Part shown: positions 16,982 through 26,644 of the stretch, piece by piece
How the letters are laid out: each line of letters opens with the position of its first letter
Position numbering within the stretch: position 1 is the first letter of the stretch
Origin: Thiohalospira halophila DSM 15071
Lineage (GTDB): Bacteria; Pseudomonadota; Gammaproteobacteria; Thiohalospirales; Thiohalospiraceae
Length of the DNA stretch: 64,000 nucleotides
Direction of reading: 5' to 3'
Assembly (NCBI RefSeq): GCF_900112605.1
Contig: NZ_FOMJ01000009.1
Span: 50,241 to 114,240, forward strand
Program-made: the position numbers and the translations under genes
Notes under the pieces: generated by a model
The model's database searches: none
The model's input: only the letters and a program-made list of their open reading frames with translations
Told to the model about the DNA's origin: nothing

Positions 16982-17590
16982 TCAGGCCGGTGCCGCCACC
17001 AGGGCCGCCTCCAGCTCCGCGAAGCTATGAGCCCGACCGTCCCCCTCCACCGGATGGCCCAGCTGCCGGGCGATCTGGGTGGAGGAGATGATCCCGCGGA
17101 TGCGCGGCGCCCCCTGGGAATCATCTACCACCAGGGCGTGCTGGCGGCCGGCCTGGCGGAGGGTGGCGACGACATCCCCCACCCGGCCGTGCTCCACGTC
17201 GTGGAGGCGCAGGGCCTGGAGGTCGGCGTGGGGCGTCATGACATCGGCCACGCGCAGCTCCTCCCGCTTGCCGCCGTAGCGCTGCAGGAAGGTCACCGGC
17301 TTCTCGCCGAGGATATCGGTGGCGGTGATGACCCCTACCACCTGTTCCTCGGCGTCCGTGACCAGCAGGAGCCGGACCCCGCCGCTGATCATCCGCTGCT
17401 CGGCCTCGTGGAGCGAGGCGTCGGGGTAGGTGGTCAGCGCGGCCACCCGGTCGAGGTCGGTCATTATCTTGGTGGCCCCGTCCTCCAGGGTGACCGGTTG
17501 CATCACCGGGCGCTCCGGACGGCGGAAGGAGACCTCCGGTGGCAGGCCGATCGTGTTCAGGGCTGCGAAGCTGCGGTCGCGACGAACCAT
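16982..17590 (-). CDS. CBS-domain protein
   Basis: The 202-residue protein carries two CBS motifs, one around residues 45-95 (GVRLLLVTDAEEQVVGVITATDILG) and one around 110-180 (HALVVDDSQGAPRIRGIISSTQIAR). CBS pairs bind adenine nucleotides and usually regulate a fused or partner protein; none is fused here. The ATG at 17590 is preceded by a strong AAAGGAGG. The 121-bp gap to cydC contains an imperfect G/C-rich inverted repeat (17653-17705) that could act as a terminator. Confidence 0.82.
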   Translation of the reverse strand: MVRRDRSFAALNTIGLPPEVSFRRPERPVMQPVTLEDGATKIMTDLDRVAALTTYPDASLHEAEQRMISGGVRLLLVTDAEEQVVGVITATDILGEKPVTFLQRYGGKREELRVADVMTPHADLQALRLHDVEHGRVGDVVATLRQAGRQHALVVDDSQGAPRIRGIISSTQIARQLGHPVEGDGRAHSFAELEAALVAAPA

Positions 17591-17711
17591 GCCTCTACCT
17601 CCTTTGAGAGCCGGCATCGACTTCGGGGTCGTGGCGGCCGGCACACCACGCACCCTTCCCCCTCCTATAGACCAGGCAGCGGCACAAGGGAAGGGAGGGG
17701 TGCGGTGTTCT

Positions 17712-19391
17712 TCAGGCAGATTCGATGCGGCCGTAGGTGAGGCGATAGCGGGCATCCACGGCCGGGACCTGCTCCGGCTCGTGGGTGAGGATGAGCGCCG
17801 TCCGGCCCGCCAGCCAGGGGCCGAGGCCGGCGGCCAGGGTGGCGGCGGTGTCGGCGTCCAGGCCGGCGGTGGGCTCGTCCAGGATCACCCAGGCGGGGTC
17901 GTAGAGGACGACCCGCGCCAGGGCCAGGCGACGGGCCTGGCCGCCGGAGAGGCGCACGCCGCCCTCGCCCACCCAGGTATCCAGCCCCAGGGGGAGCTCC
18001 CGCACCTCGTCGGCCAGCGCGGCGATGGCCAGCGCCTGCCACAGCGCCGCCTCGTCCGCCTCCGGGCGGGCGATCCGGAGATTGCCGGCCACGGTATCGG
18101 CGAAGAGTTCGGTGCGCTGGGTCAGCAGGCCCAGCCGGGCGTGGAGATCGCCGGCGCGCAGCCACGCCAGCGGCACCCCGCCCAGGCGGATCTGCCCCGA
18201 GTCCGGCCGGGCCAGGCCGGTGAAGAGGTGGGCCACGCTGGACTTGCCGCTCCCCGACGGCCCCTCCAGGGTCGCACTGGTGCCGGCGGGGAGGTGGAGG
18301 TCGACATCGTCGAGGATGGTCGGCGCCGTCGGCGACCAGGCGAAGCGCACCCCGCGCAGCTCCAGGGGGCCGGACTCCGGTGGGGTAGCCGGCTCCGCCG
18401 GCTCCTTCGGGGTCGGCGCCCGGGCCACCTCGTCCAGGCGGCGGATGGCCGCCCGGGTGCGGCCCAGCTGGAACCAGGCCCCGGGCAGGGGGGTAAGCAG
18501 CTCCGCCAGCCCCAGGGTCCCCAGAACCACCAGCCCCACGCCGGGGCCATCGAGGTCGCCGGCCAGGAAGACCCCGACGGCCAGGGCGACAGCCCCCACC
18601 ACCGCCAGCTGACCGGTGAGGGTCGCCGCCGCCGCCCCCAGCGCCTCCGACAACGCCAGCCGGTGGCGCCAGCGGCGATAGTCGGCCTCCGTATCGGCCA
18701 GGGCCGCCCGGGTCGCCTCCGTGCGACCGAAGATCCGCAGCTCCGCCAGCCCGGCAAAGGCATCCAGGGCCCGGGTTCGCAGGCGGGTCTGCGCCTCGGC
18801 CAGGGCGGCTCCGGGGCGCCGGCCGCGGGCGGCGGCCAGGGCCGGTAACAGCAGGCCGGCCGCCGCCATCCACGCCACCACCGGCCAGACCACGCCGGGG
18901 GCGTACCAGGTGCCGGCCACTGCGGCGATGGTGAACCCCAGCAGCGCTGCCACCGTGGGCCCCAGGACCCGGAGGTAGAGATTGTCCAGGGCCTCGATAT
19001 CGGCGGTGATGCGGTTGAGCAGGTCGGCGGAACGGAAGCGCGCCAGCACCCGCGGCTCCAGCGGCGCCACCCGGGCGAAGAACCAGGCCCGCAGATCGGC
19101 CAGAAGCCGCAGGACCACGGCGTGGTTGGCCAGCCGTTCCACGTAGCGGCTGATCACCCGGGTCAGGGCGAAGAGCCGGATGAAGCCGGAGGGGACATAG
19201 ACGTCCAGGGTGATCACCGCCCCGGCCGCCGCCGCGATCCCCGCCAGCCCGGTGGCGGTCAGGAACCAGCCGGAGGTGGCCAGAAGCCCGGTGGCCGAGA
19301 CGGCGGTGGCCAGCAGGAGCAACGTCCCGCCCAGTAGCGAGAGCGGATAGCGCCCCACCAGCAGCCGGACCCAGGGGAGGACCTCACGCAT
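17712..19391 (-). CDS. cydC: Cysteine/glutathione ABC exporter subunit CydC
   Basis: The 559-residue fusion of six membrane helices with an ABC ATPase (Walker A GPSGSGKSS, signature LSGGQARRLALAR, Walker B VILDEPTAGLD) is half of the CydDC heterodimer. CydDC exports thiols to the periplasm and is needed for cytochrome bd assembly. The start at 19391 gives ATGCGTGA overlapping the cydD stop by 8 bp; an earlier ATG lies inside cydD. Its place after cydAB and cydD fixes the identity over other ABC exporters. Confidence 0.9.
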   Translation of the reverse strand: MREVLPWVRLLVGRYPLSLLGGTLLLLATAVSATGLLATSGWFLTATGLAGIAAAAGAVITLDVYVPSGFIRLFALTRVISRYVERLANHAVVLRLLADLRAWFFARVAPLEPRVLARFRSADLLNRITADIEALDNLYLRVLGPTVAALLGFTIAAVAGTWYAPGVVWPVVAWMAAAGLLLPALAAARGRRPGAALAEAQTRLRTRALDAFAGLAELRIFGRTEATRAALADTEADYRRWRHRLALSEALGAAAATLTGQLAVVGAVALAVGVFLAGDLDGPGVGLVVLGTLGLAELLTPLPGAWFQLGRTRAAIRRLDEVARAPTPKEPAEPATPPESGPLELRGVRFAWSPTAPTILDDVDLHLPAGTSATLEGPSGSGKSSVAHLFTGLARPDSGQIRLGGVPLAWLRAGDLHARLGLLTQRTELFADTVAGNLRIARPEADEAALWQALAIAALADEVRELPLGLDTWVGEGGVRLSGGQARRLALARVVLYDPAWVILDEPTAGLDADTAATLAAGLGPWLAGRTALILTHEPEQVPAVDARYRLTYGRIESA

Positions 19392-21087
19392 GGCCGGCCT
19401 CCTCCACCTGGCCATTGGCCACGCGGTACTGGCGCCCCAGGGCCATGAGCCGGGGATGGTGGGTGGCCAGGATGACCGTGGGACCGCCGGCCAGCGCCCG
19501 CTCCAGGTGGGTGATCAGCGCCTCCTCGCCCTCGGGGTCGAGGCCGGCGGTGGGCTCGTCCAGCAGCAGCACGGGCGCCCCCTTGAGCAGGGTCCGGGCC
19601 AGGGCGACGCGCTGCGCCTGGCCGCCGGAGAGGCCGACGCCGCCCTCGCCCACGGGCGTATCCAGCCCCTCGGGCAGCAGCCGGGCGAACTCGGCCACCC
19701 CGGCCTGCTCGGCGGCGGCCTCGACCTCGTCGTCCCCGGCCTCGGCCCGGCCCATCCGGATGTTCTCCCGGATGGAGTCGGCGAAGAGGTGGGTCCGCTG
19801 CCCCATCCAGGCCACCTGGCTCACCGGCTCCGGCTCGCCGTCACCGATGCGGACCCGGCCGCCGTCGGCCTCCAGGAAGCCGGCCAGCAGCGCCAGCAGG
19901 GTCGACTTGCCGCCGCCGGAGGGGCCGGTGAGAACCACCCGGTCGCCGGGGGCCACGGTAAGATCGGCCCCCTCCAGCCCGGCCCGGCCGTCGGGATAGG
20001 TCACCCGGACCCGCTGCAGTTCCACTCCCAGGGCGGGCATCGAGGACCGCCGGCGGGCTGGCGAAGGGGCGGGCGCCGGGGTCTCCAGCAGGGGGATGAG
20101 CTCCGCCGCCGCCCCCAGGCCGTCGGCCCGGTCGTGGTAGTGGCTGGCCAGGTCCCGCAGGGGCTGGAAGAACTCCGGCGCCAGCAGGAGGATGAAGAGG
20201 CCGGTGAAGAGATCGAGCCCCGGCGCCGGGCCGTACTCGATGTAGCCCAGCAGACCGAAGCCGATGTAGATGGCCACCAGCGCGATGGCCACGGCGGCGA
20301 AGAACTCCAGTACCGCCGAGGAGAGGAAGGCCACCCGCAGGGTCTTCATGGTGCGGGCGCGGTAGTCCTCCGCCACCGCCCGGACCTCGTCGGTGGTGGC
20401 CTCGGCCCGGTTGAAGAGCCGCAGGGTGGTCAGCCCCCGGAGCCGATCCAGGAAGTGGCCGCCGGCCCGGGCGAGGGCCGCCTGCTGACGGCGGCTGACC
20501 TCCTCCGCCCCCATGCCGACGATGGCCATGAAGACCGGGATGAGGGGGGCGGAGAGGGCCAGCAGCAGCGCCGCCAGCCAGTCCTGCACGGCCACCGCCA
20601 CCAGCAGGAGCAGCGGGATCCCCATCGCCAGCACCATCTGGGGCCGGAAGCGGGCGTAGTACCCCTCCAGGGCCTGCACCTGCTCCACGTAGCTCCCGGC
20701 CAGGGACCCGGCCGGGTACTCCGCCAGCCGCACCGGCCCCAGCCGGGCCAGGTGGTCGAAGAGCTCCTCCCGGACCGTGCCGATGATGCGGTGGGCCCCG
20801 GCCAGGCCGGCGGCATCCCGGCCCCAGCCGGCGGCGGTCCGGAGCGCGACCGCCCCGACCAGAGCGAACAGCCAGGGGGCGAGTTCGGTCAGCCCCTCGC
20901 CGTCCACCACCAGCCCGGTGATGGCCCGGGCCAGCAGGCCCGCCTGGACCAGGGTGGCCACCCCGCCCAGGAGACCGACGGCCGCCGCCAGCCTCAGCCA
21001 GCGGCGGCCGGGGGCCTCCCGGCGGTCCAGCCACTGGCGGGGCGTGGGCGCCGGCGAGGATGCCGGGGCAGATTCCGGCTCGGCCAT
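19384..21087 (-). CDS. cydD: Cysteine/glutathione ABC exporter subunit CydD
   Basis: The 567-residue ABC exporter half has an N-terminal membrane domain and a C-terminal ATPase with Walker A (GPSGGGKSTLLALL), signature (LSGGQAQRVALART) and Walker B (VLLLDEPTAGLDPEG). A proline-rich linker (about 338-350) precedes the ATPase. It pairs with CydC. It starts 9 bp after the cydB stop and overlaps cydC by 8 bp, so the four cyd genes form one operon. No CydX-sized ORF fits between cydB and cydD. Confidence 0.9.
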   Translation of the reverse strand: MAEPESAPASSPAPTPRQWLDRREAPGRRWLRLAAAVGLLGGVATLVQAGLLARAITGLVVDGEGLTELAPWLFALVGAVALRTAAGWGRDAAGLAGAHRIIGTVREELFDHLARLGPVRLAEYPAGSLAGSYVEQVQALEGYYARFRPQMVLAMGIPLLLLVAVAVQDWLAALLLALSAPLIPVFMAIVGMGAEEVSRRQQAALARAGGHFLDRLRGLTTLRLFNRAEATTDEVRAVAEDYRARTMKTLRVAFLSSAVLEFFAAVAIALVAIYIGFGLLGYIEYGPAPGLDLFTGLFILLLAPEFFQPLRDLASHYHDRADGLGAAAELIPLLETPAPAPSPARRRSSMPALGVELQRVRVTYPDGRAGLEGADLTVAPGDRVVLTGPSGGGKSTLLALLAGFLEADGGRVRIGDGEPEPVSQVAWMGQRTHLFADSIRENIRMGRAEAGDDEVEAAAEQAGVAEFARLLPEGLDTPVGEGGVGLSGGQAQRVALARTLLKGAPVLLLDEPTAGLDPEGEEALITHLERALAGGPTVILATHHPRLMALGRQYRVANGQVEEAGHA

Positions 21088-21096
21088 GGGCGGCTC

Positions 21097-22089
21097 CTAG
21101 TGGTAGCCCTCTTCCAGGCTCACCTTGCCGCGGAAGACCCAGTAGGTCCACGCGGAGTAGGCGATGATCACCGGGATGACGAAGAGCACCCCGAGGATCA
21201 GGAAGAGCTGGGCGTTGGGCGAGGAGGCCGCGTCCCAGATGGTGTGGTCCGGCGGCACCACGTAGGGCCACTTGCTCATGAGCAGGCCGGCGTAGGTGAA
21301 GACGAAGATCGCCATGGTCGCCAGGAAGGGCTGGCCCTCGTAGCCCCGGCGCAGGGACTGCCAGAGCTTGAGGGTGGCCAGCGCGGCCCCCAGCGGCAGC
21401 AGCCACAGCCAGGAGATCTCGAACCAGCGCTCGAAGGCGCGCGGATCGATCATCGGCGTCACCAGGCTCACGGCGACGAAGACCGCCACCACCCCGGCCA
21501 GCAGCCGCGGCGCCAGACGGTAGGCCCAGGCCTGGGTCTCGCCCTCGGTCTTGAGGATGAGCCAGGTGGCACCCAGCAGGGCGTAGCCCAGCACCAGGCC
21601 GACGCCGGTGAGGACGGTGAAGGGGGTCAGCCAGTCCAGCGCGCCGCCGGCGTAGGTCAGCCCCTCGGTCTCGAAGCCCTGGATGTAGGAGCCCACCACT
21701 GCGCCCTGGGCGAAGGCGGCCACCGCCGAACCCAGGAAGAAGGCGCGATTCCACAGGACCTTGGAGCGCCCCGCCTTGGCACGGAACTCGAAGGCCACGC
21801 CGCGGAAGATGAGCCCGGCGAGCATCAGGAAGACCCCGATATAGAGCGCCGGCAGGTAGACCGAGTAGACCAGCGGGAAGGCGCCCAGCAGGCCCGTTCC
21901 CCCCAGCACCAGCCAGGTCTCGTTGCCATCCCAGACCGGGGCGACGGAGTTCATCATGTAGTCCCGGGCCGTCTCGCCGGGGGCGAAGGGGTAGAGGATC
22001 CCCACCCCCAGGTCGAAGCCGTCCAGCAGGACGTACATGAAGATCCCGAAGGCGACGATGACCGCCCAGAGTACGGTGAGATCGAACAT
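21097..22089 (-). CDS. cydB: Cytochrome bd-type quinol oxidase subunit II (CioB-like)
   Basis: The 330-residue membrane protein begins FDLTVLWAVIVAFGIFMYV then LLDGFDLGVGILYPF, typical of subunit II. It contains the WDGNETWLVLGG motif. Its short length and sequence resemble the cyanide-insensitive oxidase branch (CioB). With CydA it oxidises quinol and reduces oxygen to water at the inner membrane. It lies 13 bp after cydA. Confidence 0.92.
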   Translation of the reverse strand: MFDLTVLWAVIVAFGIFMYVLLDGFDLGVGILYPFAPGETARDYMMNSVAPVWDGNETWLVLGGTGLLGAFPLVYSVYLPALYIGVFLMLAGLIFRGVAFEFRAKAGRSKVLWNRAFFLGSAVAAFAQGAVVGSYIQGFETEGLTYAGGALDWLTPFTVLTGVGLVLGYALLGATWLILKTEGETQAWAYRLAPRLLAGVVAVFVAVSLVTPMIDPRAFERWFEISWLWLLPLGAALATLKLWQSLRRGYEGQPFLATMAIFVFTYAGLLMSKWPYVVPPDHTIWDAASSPNAQLFLILGVLFVIPVIIAYSAWTYWVFRGKVSLEEGYH

Positions 22090-22102
22090 CGACGGTTACC
22101 TC

Positions 22103-23506
22103 CTAGTTCTTCGCCCCGAGGGCGTCGTTGTCGAAGGGCGTGTCACTGGCGGACAGCGGCCGCTTCGCGTTCTGCGGCTCCTCCACGTGTTCCTCGGAGT
22201 CGGGCCCGGAGCGAACAATGCGCGTGAGGTAATAGACTCCGGCGGTGAAGACCGCGGCGTAGACCGCGATGTAGCCGATGAGGGTGGCCAGGGCCATACC
22301 GCCGGTGAGCGAGGGCGTCACCGCCTGGGCCTGGGTCATCTCGCCGTAGACCAGCCACGGTGCGCGCCCGGTCTCGGTGGTAAACCAGCCGGCCACCACG
22401 GCGATGAAGGGCGCCGGGATGAACCAGGAGAGGCCGCGGAGGAAGGTCCGGTCGCGGTCGAGCTTGCCGCGCATCCGGGTCCACAGCCCCCAGAGGGCGA
22501 AGAGGATCATCAGTGTCCCCAGGCCCACCATGATGCGGAAGGCCCAGAAGGTGATCCCCACCGGCGGCCGCTCGCCCTTTGGCGCCTCGGTGACGCCGTG
22601 GACGGTGCCGTTCCACTCGTGGGTGAGGATGAGGCTCGCCAGGTGCGGGATCCCCACCTCGAAGTGGTTGGTCTCGTTCTCGCTGTCCGGGATGGCGAAG
22701 AGCAGCAGCGGCGCCCCCTGCTTGGTCTCCCAGTGGCCCTCCATCGCCGCCACCTTGGTGGGCTGGTGATGGAAGGTGTTCAGGCCGTGGTAGTCGCCCA
22801 TGAGCAGCTGCGCCGGCGCGGCGAAGAGCAGCATCCACAGGGCCATGGAGAGCGCCTTGCGGTTCATCTCCCGGGCCCGGCCGCGGACCAGATACCAGGC
22901 ACTCACCCCGGCGACCACGAAGCCGGCCGTGAGCAGCGAGGCCAGGGCCATGTGGAAGAACCGCGGCACGAAGGAGGGGTTGAAGATGGCGGCGGCCCAG
23001 TCGGTGATGTGGAAGACGCCGTCCTGCATCTCGAAGCCCGCCGGCGTCTGCATCCAGGAGTTGGCCACCAGGATCCAGAAGGACGACAGGAAGGTCCCCA
23101 GGGAGACCATGAGCGCCGAGAACAGGTGCGCCCCCTGGGGCACCTTGCCCCGGCCGAAGAGCAGCACCCCGAGGAAGGCCGCCTCCAGGAAGAAGGCGGT
23201 GATCACCTCGTAGGAGAGCACCGGGCCGAGGAAGTTGGCCGTGGCGTAGGAGAAGTTGCTCCAGTTGGTGCCGAACTGGAAGGACATCACCAGTCCGGAG
23301 ACGACCCCCATGCCGAAGACCACGGCGAAGATCTTGGTCCAGAACAGGGAGATCTGCTCGTAGATGGGATTCCCGGTCCGGTAGAGCCGCCCCTCCAGAT
23401 AGGCGATGTAGGCGGCCAGTCCGATGGTGAAGACCGGGAAGATGGCGTGGAATGAGACCACGAAGGCGAACTGGATTCGCGACAGCAGAAGCGGATCGAG
23501 CTCCAT
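22103..23506 (-). CDS. cydA: Cytochrome bd-type quinol oxidase subunit I (CioA-like)
   Basis: The 467-residue haem-binding subunit starts LLLSRIQFAFVVSFHAIFPV with the conserved haem-ligand histidine region. It contains GVVSGLVMSFQFGTNW, SYEVITAFFLEAAFLG and the GRAPWLVYGEM segment near quinol-binding loop residues. The short Q-loop region places it in the cyanide-insensitive group. The ATG at 23506 is chosen for its AGGAGG site; open frame upstream lacks subunit I homology. The 290 bp to the next gene contain short inverted repeats but no obvious FNR or ArcA box. Confidence 0.93.
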   Translation of the reverse strand: MELDPLLLSRIQFAFVVSFHAIFPVFTIGLAAYIAYLEGRLYRTGNPIYEQISLFWTKIFAVVFGMGVVSGLVMSFQFGTNWSNFSYATANFLGPVLSYEVITAFFLEAAFLGVLLFGRGKVPQGAHLFSALMVSLGTFLSSFWILVANSWMQTPAGFEMQDGVFHITDWAAAIFNPSFVPRFFHMALASLLTAGFVVAGVSAWYLVRGRAREMNRKALSMALWMLLFAAPAQLLMGDYHGLNTFHHQPTKVAAMEGHWETKQGAPLLLFAIPDSENETNHFEVGIPHLASLILTHEWNGTVHGVTEAPKGERPPVGITFWAFRIMVGLGTLMILFALWGLWTRMRGKLDRDRTFLRGLSWFIPAPFIAVVAGWFTTETGRAPWLVYGEMTQAQAVTPSLTGGMALATLIGYIAVYAAVFTAGVYYLTRIVRSGPDSEEHVEEPQNAKRPLSASDTPFDNDALGAKN

Positions 23507-23796
23507 TGGGACCTCCTGCGATTCGCCCACCCGAGGGCGAGCCGTGACGATGGGGTTGCGCCGGACCTTCTTGCAGGGACCGTGCCGACATACGGCCGGA
23601 GGGCGGTGCGCCACCAGTGGCGGTTCTCCGGGGCCCGTAAATCCCGGGTACTCGGCGCGTGAATGCCGCATTCGGCATCCGCTCGCGCCGTGCTCCCGTC
23701 AAACATGGCAGGCATCCGCGGATCTCGCAAATCGCGCCGACCGCGCGCTCCACCGCAGGGCCCGGTGCCGGCGGCGCCATCTGATACACTGGGCCC

Positions 23797-25608
23797 ATGT
23801 CCGATTTCCCCGCTGATGCCCTGGTCCTCTACAAGGGCCGCCCCGCCGCCGTGGCCGAGCCCGGCGAGAAGATCCTCCTGCGCCTGCCCGACGGCGAGAC
23901 CAAGCGCGTCCGCCCCAAGGATATCCAGCTCCTCCACCCCGGCCCGGCCGGCGACCTCACGAAGCTCGCCACGCCGGAGGGGGATCTGGAAGGCGCGCGC
24001 GAGGTCCTGGAGGGAGAGACCGCCACCCTGGCCGACGTGGCCGACCTCGCCTTCGGCGACCACACCCCGGCCACCGCCTGGGCGGCCTGGGAGGCGGTGG
24101 CCGATGGCCTGCTCTTCACCGGCACTCCCGAGGCGGTGACTGCCATTGATGGCGAGACGGTGGCGGCGGAGCGCCAGAAACGGCAGGAGAAGGCCGAGGC
24201 CGCCGCCGCCCGCGAGGCCCTGCTGGAACGGCTGAAGAAGGGCGAGTACGCCCCCGAGGATGCCGGGGCGCTGGCGGAGATCGAGCGGGTGGCCCTGGGC
24301 ACCGCCGCCCACAGCCCCCTGCTGCGCGAACTGGACCTGGCCGAGGAGCCGGAGCCGGCCCACCGGCTGCTGCTGCGCATCGGCTACTGGCAGCCCGAAC
24401 ACAATCCCCATCCCAGCCGGCTCTCCGCCCCCGAGGGCGAGCCGGCCGTAGGCGTGGCCCCGCCCGGGGAGAGCGAGCGGCGGGACCTCACCCATCTCAC
24501 GGCGCTGGCCATCGACGACGAGGGCAACCGCGACCCCGACGACGCCATCAGCTTCGACGGCGAGTGGCTCTGGGTCCACATCGCCGACGCCGCCGCCATG
24601 GCGCCGCCGGCCAGCGAGCTGGACCTGGCCGCCCGGGAGCGGGGGGCCACCCTCTACCTCCCCGAGGGCGTCCGGCCCATGCTCCCCGAGGCGGCCATCG
24701 ACCACCTGGGGCTGGGGCTCGCCAGCGAGTCCCCGGCCCTCTCCTTCGGGGTAAAGATCGCCGCCGACGGCACCCTGGAGGACGTGACGGTCACCCCCAG
24801 CCGGGTCCGGGTCACGCGGCTGACCTACGCCGAGGCGGAGAACCACCTGGACGAGGAGCCGCTGGCCTCCATCCGCCGGGTGACCGACGCCTTCCGCGCC
24901 CGGCGCATCGCCGAGGGGGCGGCCATCATCCGCATCCCCGAGGTGAGCGTAAAGGTGCGCGACGGTCGGGTGGAGCTGCGCCCGCTGCCGGACCACGTCA
25001 GCCGGCAGATCGTTACCGAGGCCATGCTGGCCACCGGCGAGGCGGCGGCCCGCTTCGCCGGCAACGAGGGGATCGCCTTCCCCTACTCCACCCAGCCGCC
25101 GCCGGAGGAGCGGCCCGAGGGCGAGGACCTGGCCAGCCAGTTCGCCTTCCGCCGCCAGATGCGCCCGGCCCGGCTGCGCTCGGCCCCGGACCACCACGCC
25201 GGCGTCGGCCTGGCCGCCTATACCCAGGTCACCAGCCCCATGCGCCGCTACCTCGACCTGGTGGCCCACCAGCAGCTGCGCGCCCACCTGGCCGGGGTCG
25301 AGACCCTGGATCAGGAGGCGCTACTGGAGCGGGTGGCGGCGGTGGACGCCGTCATGGGCGGGCTGCGCCGCAGCGAACGCCTCTCCAACCAGCACTGGAA
25401 GCTGGTCTGGCTCAAGCAGCAGGGCCAGTGGGAGGGCGAGGGCATCGTGGTGGAGACCGGCGAGCGCAAGGGCCGGGTCTTCCTGCCCGATCTCGCCTAC
25501 GAGACCGTCCTGCCGCTGCCGTCGGGCACCGCCCTCAACGACCGGCTCACCCTGCGCAACACCGGGGTCGACATCCCGGCGCTGGAGGCACGCTTCTCGG
25601 TACGCTAG
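23797..25608 (+). CDS. RNB-domain exoribonuclease (RNase II family)
   Basis: The 603-residue protein has an N-terminal SH3/cold-shock-like segment (VLYKGRPAAVAEPGEKILL) and the RNB catalytic domain from about residue 230. The metal-binding aspartate cluster is visible (AIDDEGNRDPDDAIS), as are ARERGATLYLPEG and the AYTQVTSPMRRYLDL motif. A short C-terminal S1-like region follows. RNase II-type enzymes degrade single-stranded RNA 3' to 5'. It is shorter than E. coli RNase II or R and closer to the RNB proteins of other proteobacteria. It is divergent from cydA. Confidence 0.85.
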   Translation: MSDFPADALVLYKGRPAAVAEPGEKILLRLPDGETKRVRPKDIQLLHPGPAGDLTKLATPEGDLEGAREVLEGETATLADVADLAFGDHTPATAWAAWEAVADGLLFTGTPEAVTAIDGETVAAERQKRQEKAEAAAAREALLERLKKGEYAPEDAGALAEIERVALGTAAHSPLLRELDLAEEPEPAHRLLLRIGYWQPEHNPHPSRLSAPEGEPAVGVAPPGESERRDLTHLTALAIDDEGNRDPDDAISFDGEWLWVHIADAAAMAPPASELDLAARERGATLYLPEGVRPMLPEAAIDHLGLGLASESPALSFGVKIAADGTLEDVTVTPSRVRVTRLTYAEAENHLDEEPLASIRRVTDAFRARRIAEGAAIIRIPEVSVKVRDGRVELRPLPDHVSRQIVTEAMLATGEAAARFAGNEGIAFPYSTQPPPEERPEGEDLASQFAFRRQMRPARLRSAPDHHAGVGLAAYTQVTSPMRRYLDLVAHQQLRAHLAGVETLDQEALLERVAAVDAVMGGLRRSERLSNQHWKLVWLKQQGQWEGEGIVVETGERKGRVFLPDLAYETVLPLPSGTALNDRLTLRNTGVDIPALEARFSVR

Positions 25609-25627
25609 AACCCAGGGAGGTACCGCA

Positions 25628-25981
25628 ATGATCGTCTACCCCCGTCGCGACGGCCTCATGGTCGGCCTCGCGCTGCTTGCCGGCCTCCTGCTGGGTGCCT
25701 GGTCCTTCGCCGGGCCGCCGGAGGGCGTGCTCTCGGTGGACTTCGAGAACGCCACCGACCACGCCATCCAGTCGCTGACCATCGACCACGGCAACGCCAA
25801 CACCCAGGAGCGGATCCAGCTCCTCCAGATCCCGGCGCAGACCACCCGCCACGCGGTGCTCAACCACCAGCCCGGCGCCGGCTTCAACGTCACCGTGAAG
25901 TACGCCGACGGCCATACCGTGGAGTTCTGCGCCAACCGCGGCGTGGAGGGCCGGCGCCAGTCGGTGACCCTCTACCGCTGA
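25628..25981 (+). CDS. Unknown secreted or membrane-anchored small protein
   Basis: The 117-residue protein has a hydrophobic N-terminal segment (about residues 10-28, LMVGLALLAGLLLGAWSFA) that looks like a signal peptide or anchor. A small beta-rich domain follows (VLSVDFENATDHAIQSLTID ... FNVTVKYADGHTVEFCA), with one cysteine. No family is recognised. GGGAGG precedes the ATG, 19 bp after the RNase gene, suggesting cotranscription. The last 10 bp overlap the convergent PEBP gene. Confidence 0.65.
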   Translation: MIVYPRRDGLMVGLALLAGLLLGAWSFAGPPEGVLSVDFENATDHAIQSLTIDHGNANTQERIQLLQIPAQTTRHAVLNHQPGAGFNVTVKYADGHTVEFCANRGVEGRRQSVTLYR

Positions 25982-26448
25982 TAGCTCCCCACCAGCCGGT
26001 TCATGCCGAGGATGTGGGGCTCCAGCTTCTCCAGCAGCTGCCACAGGGTCAGCCCCTCGGGCAGGTCGGTGACCCGGTCCAGGGCGATGACCCAGAAGTA
26101 GTAGCGGTGCAGCCCGTGGCCGGCCGGCGGCATGGGGCCGTTGTAGCCGATGTTGCCCATGTCGTTGATGCCGGCGGTCCCGAGGGTGGTCGCCTCCTCC
26201 AGAGAGGTGACGTCGGCAGGCAGGTTGTAGAGCGCCCAGTGGACGAAGCCGTAGGTCCCGGCGGGGGAGACCAGCGGGGCATCCGGGTCGTGGCAGACCA
26301 CGGCGAAACCGGCCGTCCCCGCCGGGGCGTCCGACCACTTGAGCGCCGGGGAGCGGTCCTCGCCCTCGCCGCTGTGGCGGGTGGGGATGACATCGCCGTT
26401 GCCGAAGGCGGGGCTGGTCAGGGTCATGTCGCTGGGTGCGAAGGGCAT
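25972..26448 (-). CDS. YbhB/YbcL-type phosphatidylethanolamine-binding-like protein
   Basis: The 158-residue protein has PEBP family motifs: LTSPAFGNGDVIPTRHSGEG, SPALKWSDAPAGTAGFAVV, CHDPDAPLVSPAGTYGFVHW (anion-binding DPDAP and HW) and a GPMPPAGHGLHRYYFWVIAL segment. Bacterial members are soluble and of unclear function, named Raf kinase inhibitor-like only by fold. The ATG at 26448 has CAGGAGG at good spacing; upstream in-frame codons belong to the intergenic region before adk. Confidence 0.88.
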   Translation of the reverse strand: MPFAPSDMTLTSPAFGNGDVIPTRHSGEGEDRSPALKWSDAPAGTAGFAVVCHDPDAPLVSPAGTYGFVHWALYNLPADVTSLEEATTLGTAGINDMGNIGYNGPMPPAGHGLHRYYFWVIALDRVTDLPEGLTLWQLLEKLEPHILGMNRLVGSYQR

Positions 26449-26644
26449 GGTTGCCTCCTGTGGATTGCCGGGGATTCGCGGGCCGCGCCACGGCGGCGCT
26501 CCCCCCGAGTATGGAACCCGCCCGGGCGGGGATGCCAATGCCGGTGAACAGACCTGGCCGGATTGACGCCACACCACCAGGGTTTTACCTTCTCCGCCCC
26601 CGCCGCGACCGGCGGCCTCCATCCGCGACAGAGTGAGAGAAGCC

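Noticed and set aside
19390..22227. Very long open frame (about 945 codons) antisense to cydD and cydB
   Set aside because: Its protein is low-complexity Gly/Gln/Arg/His-rich, a typical mirror of GC-rich coding sequence. The opposite strand encodes clear CydD and CydB.
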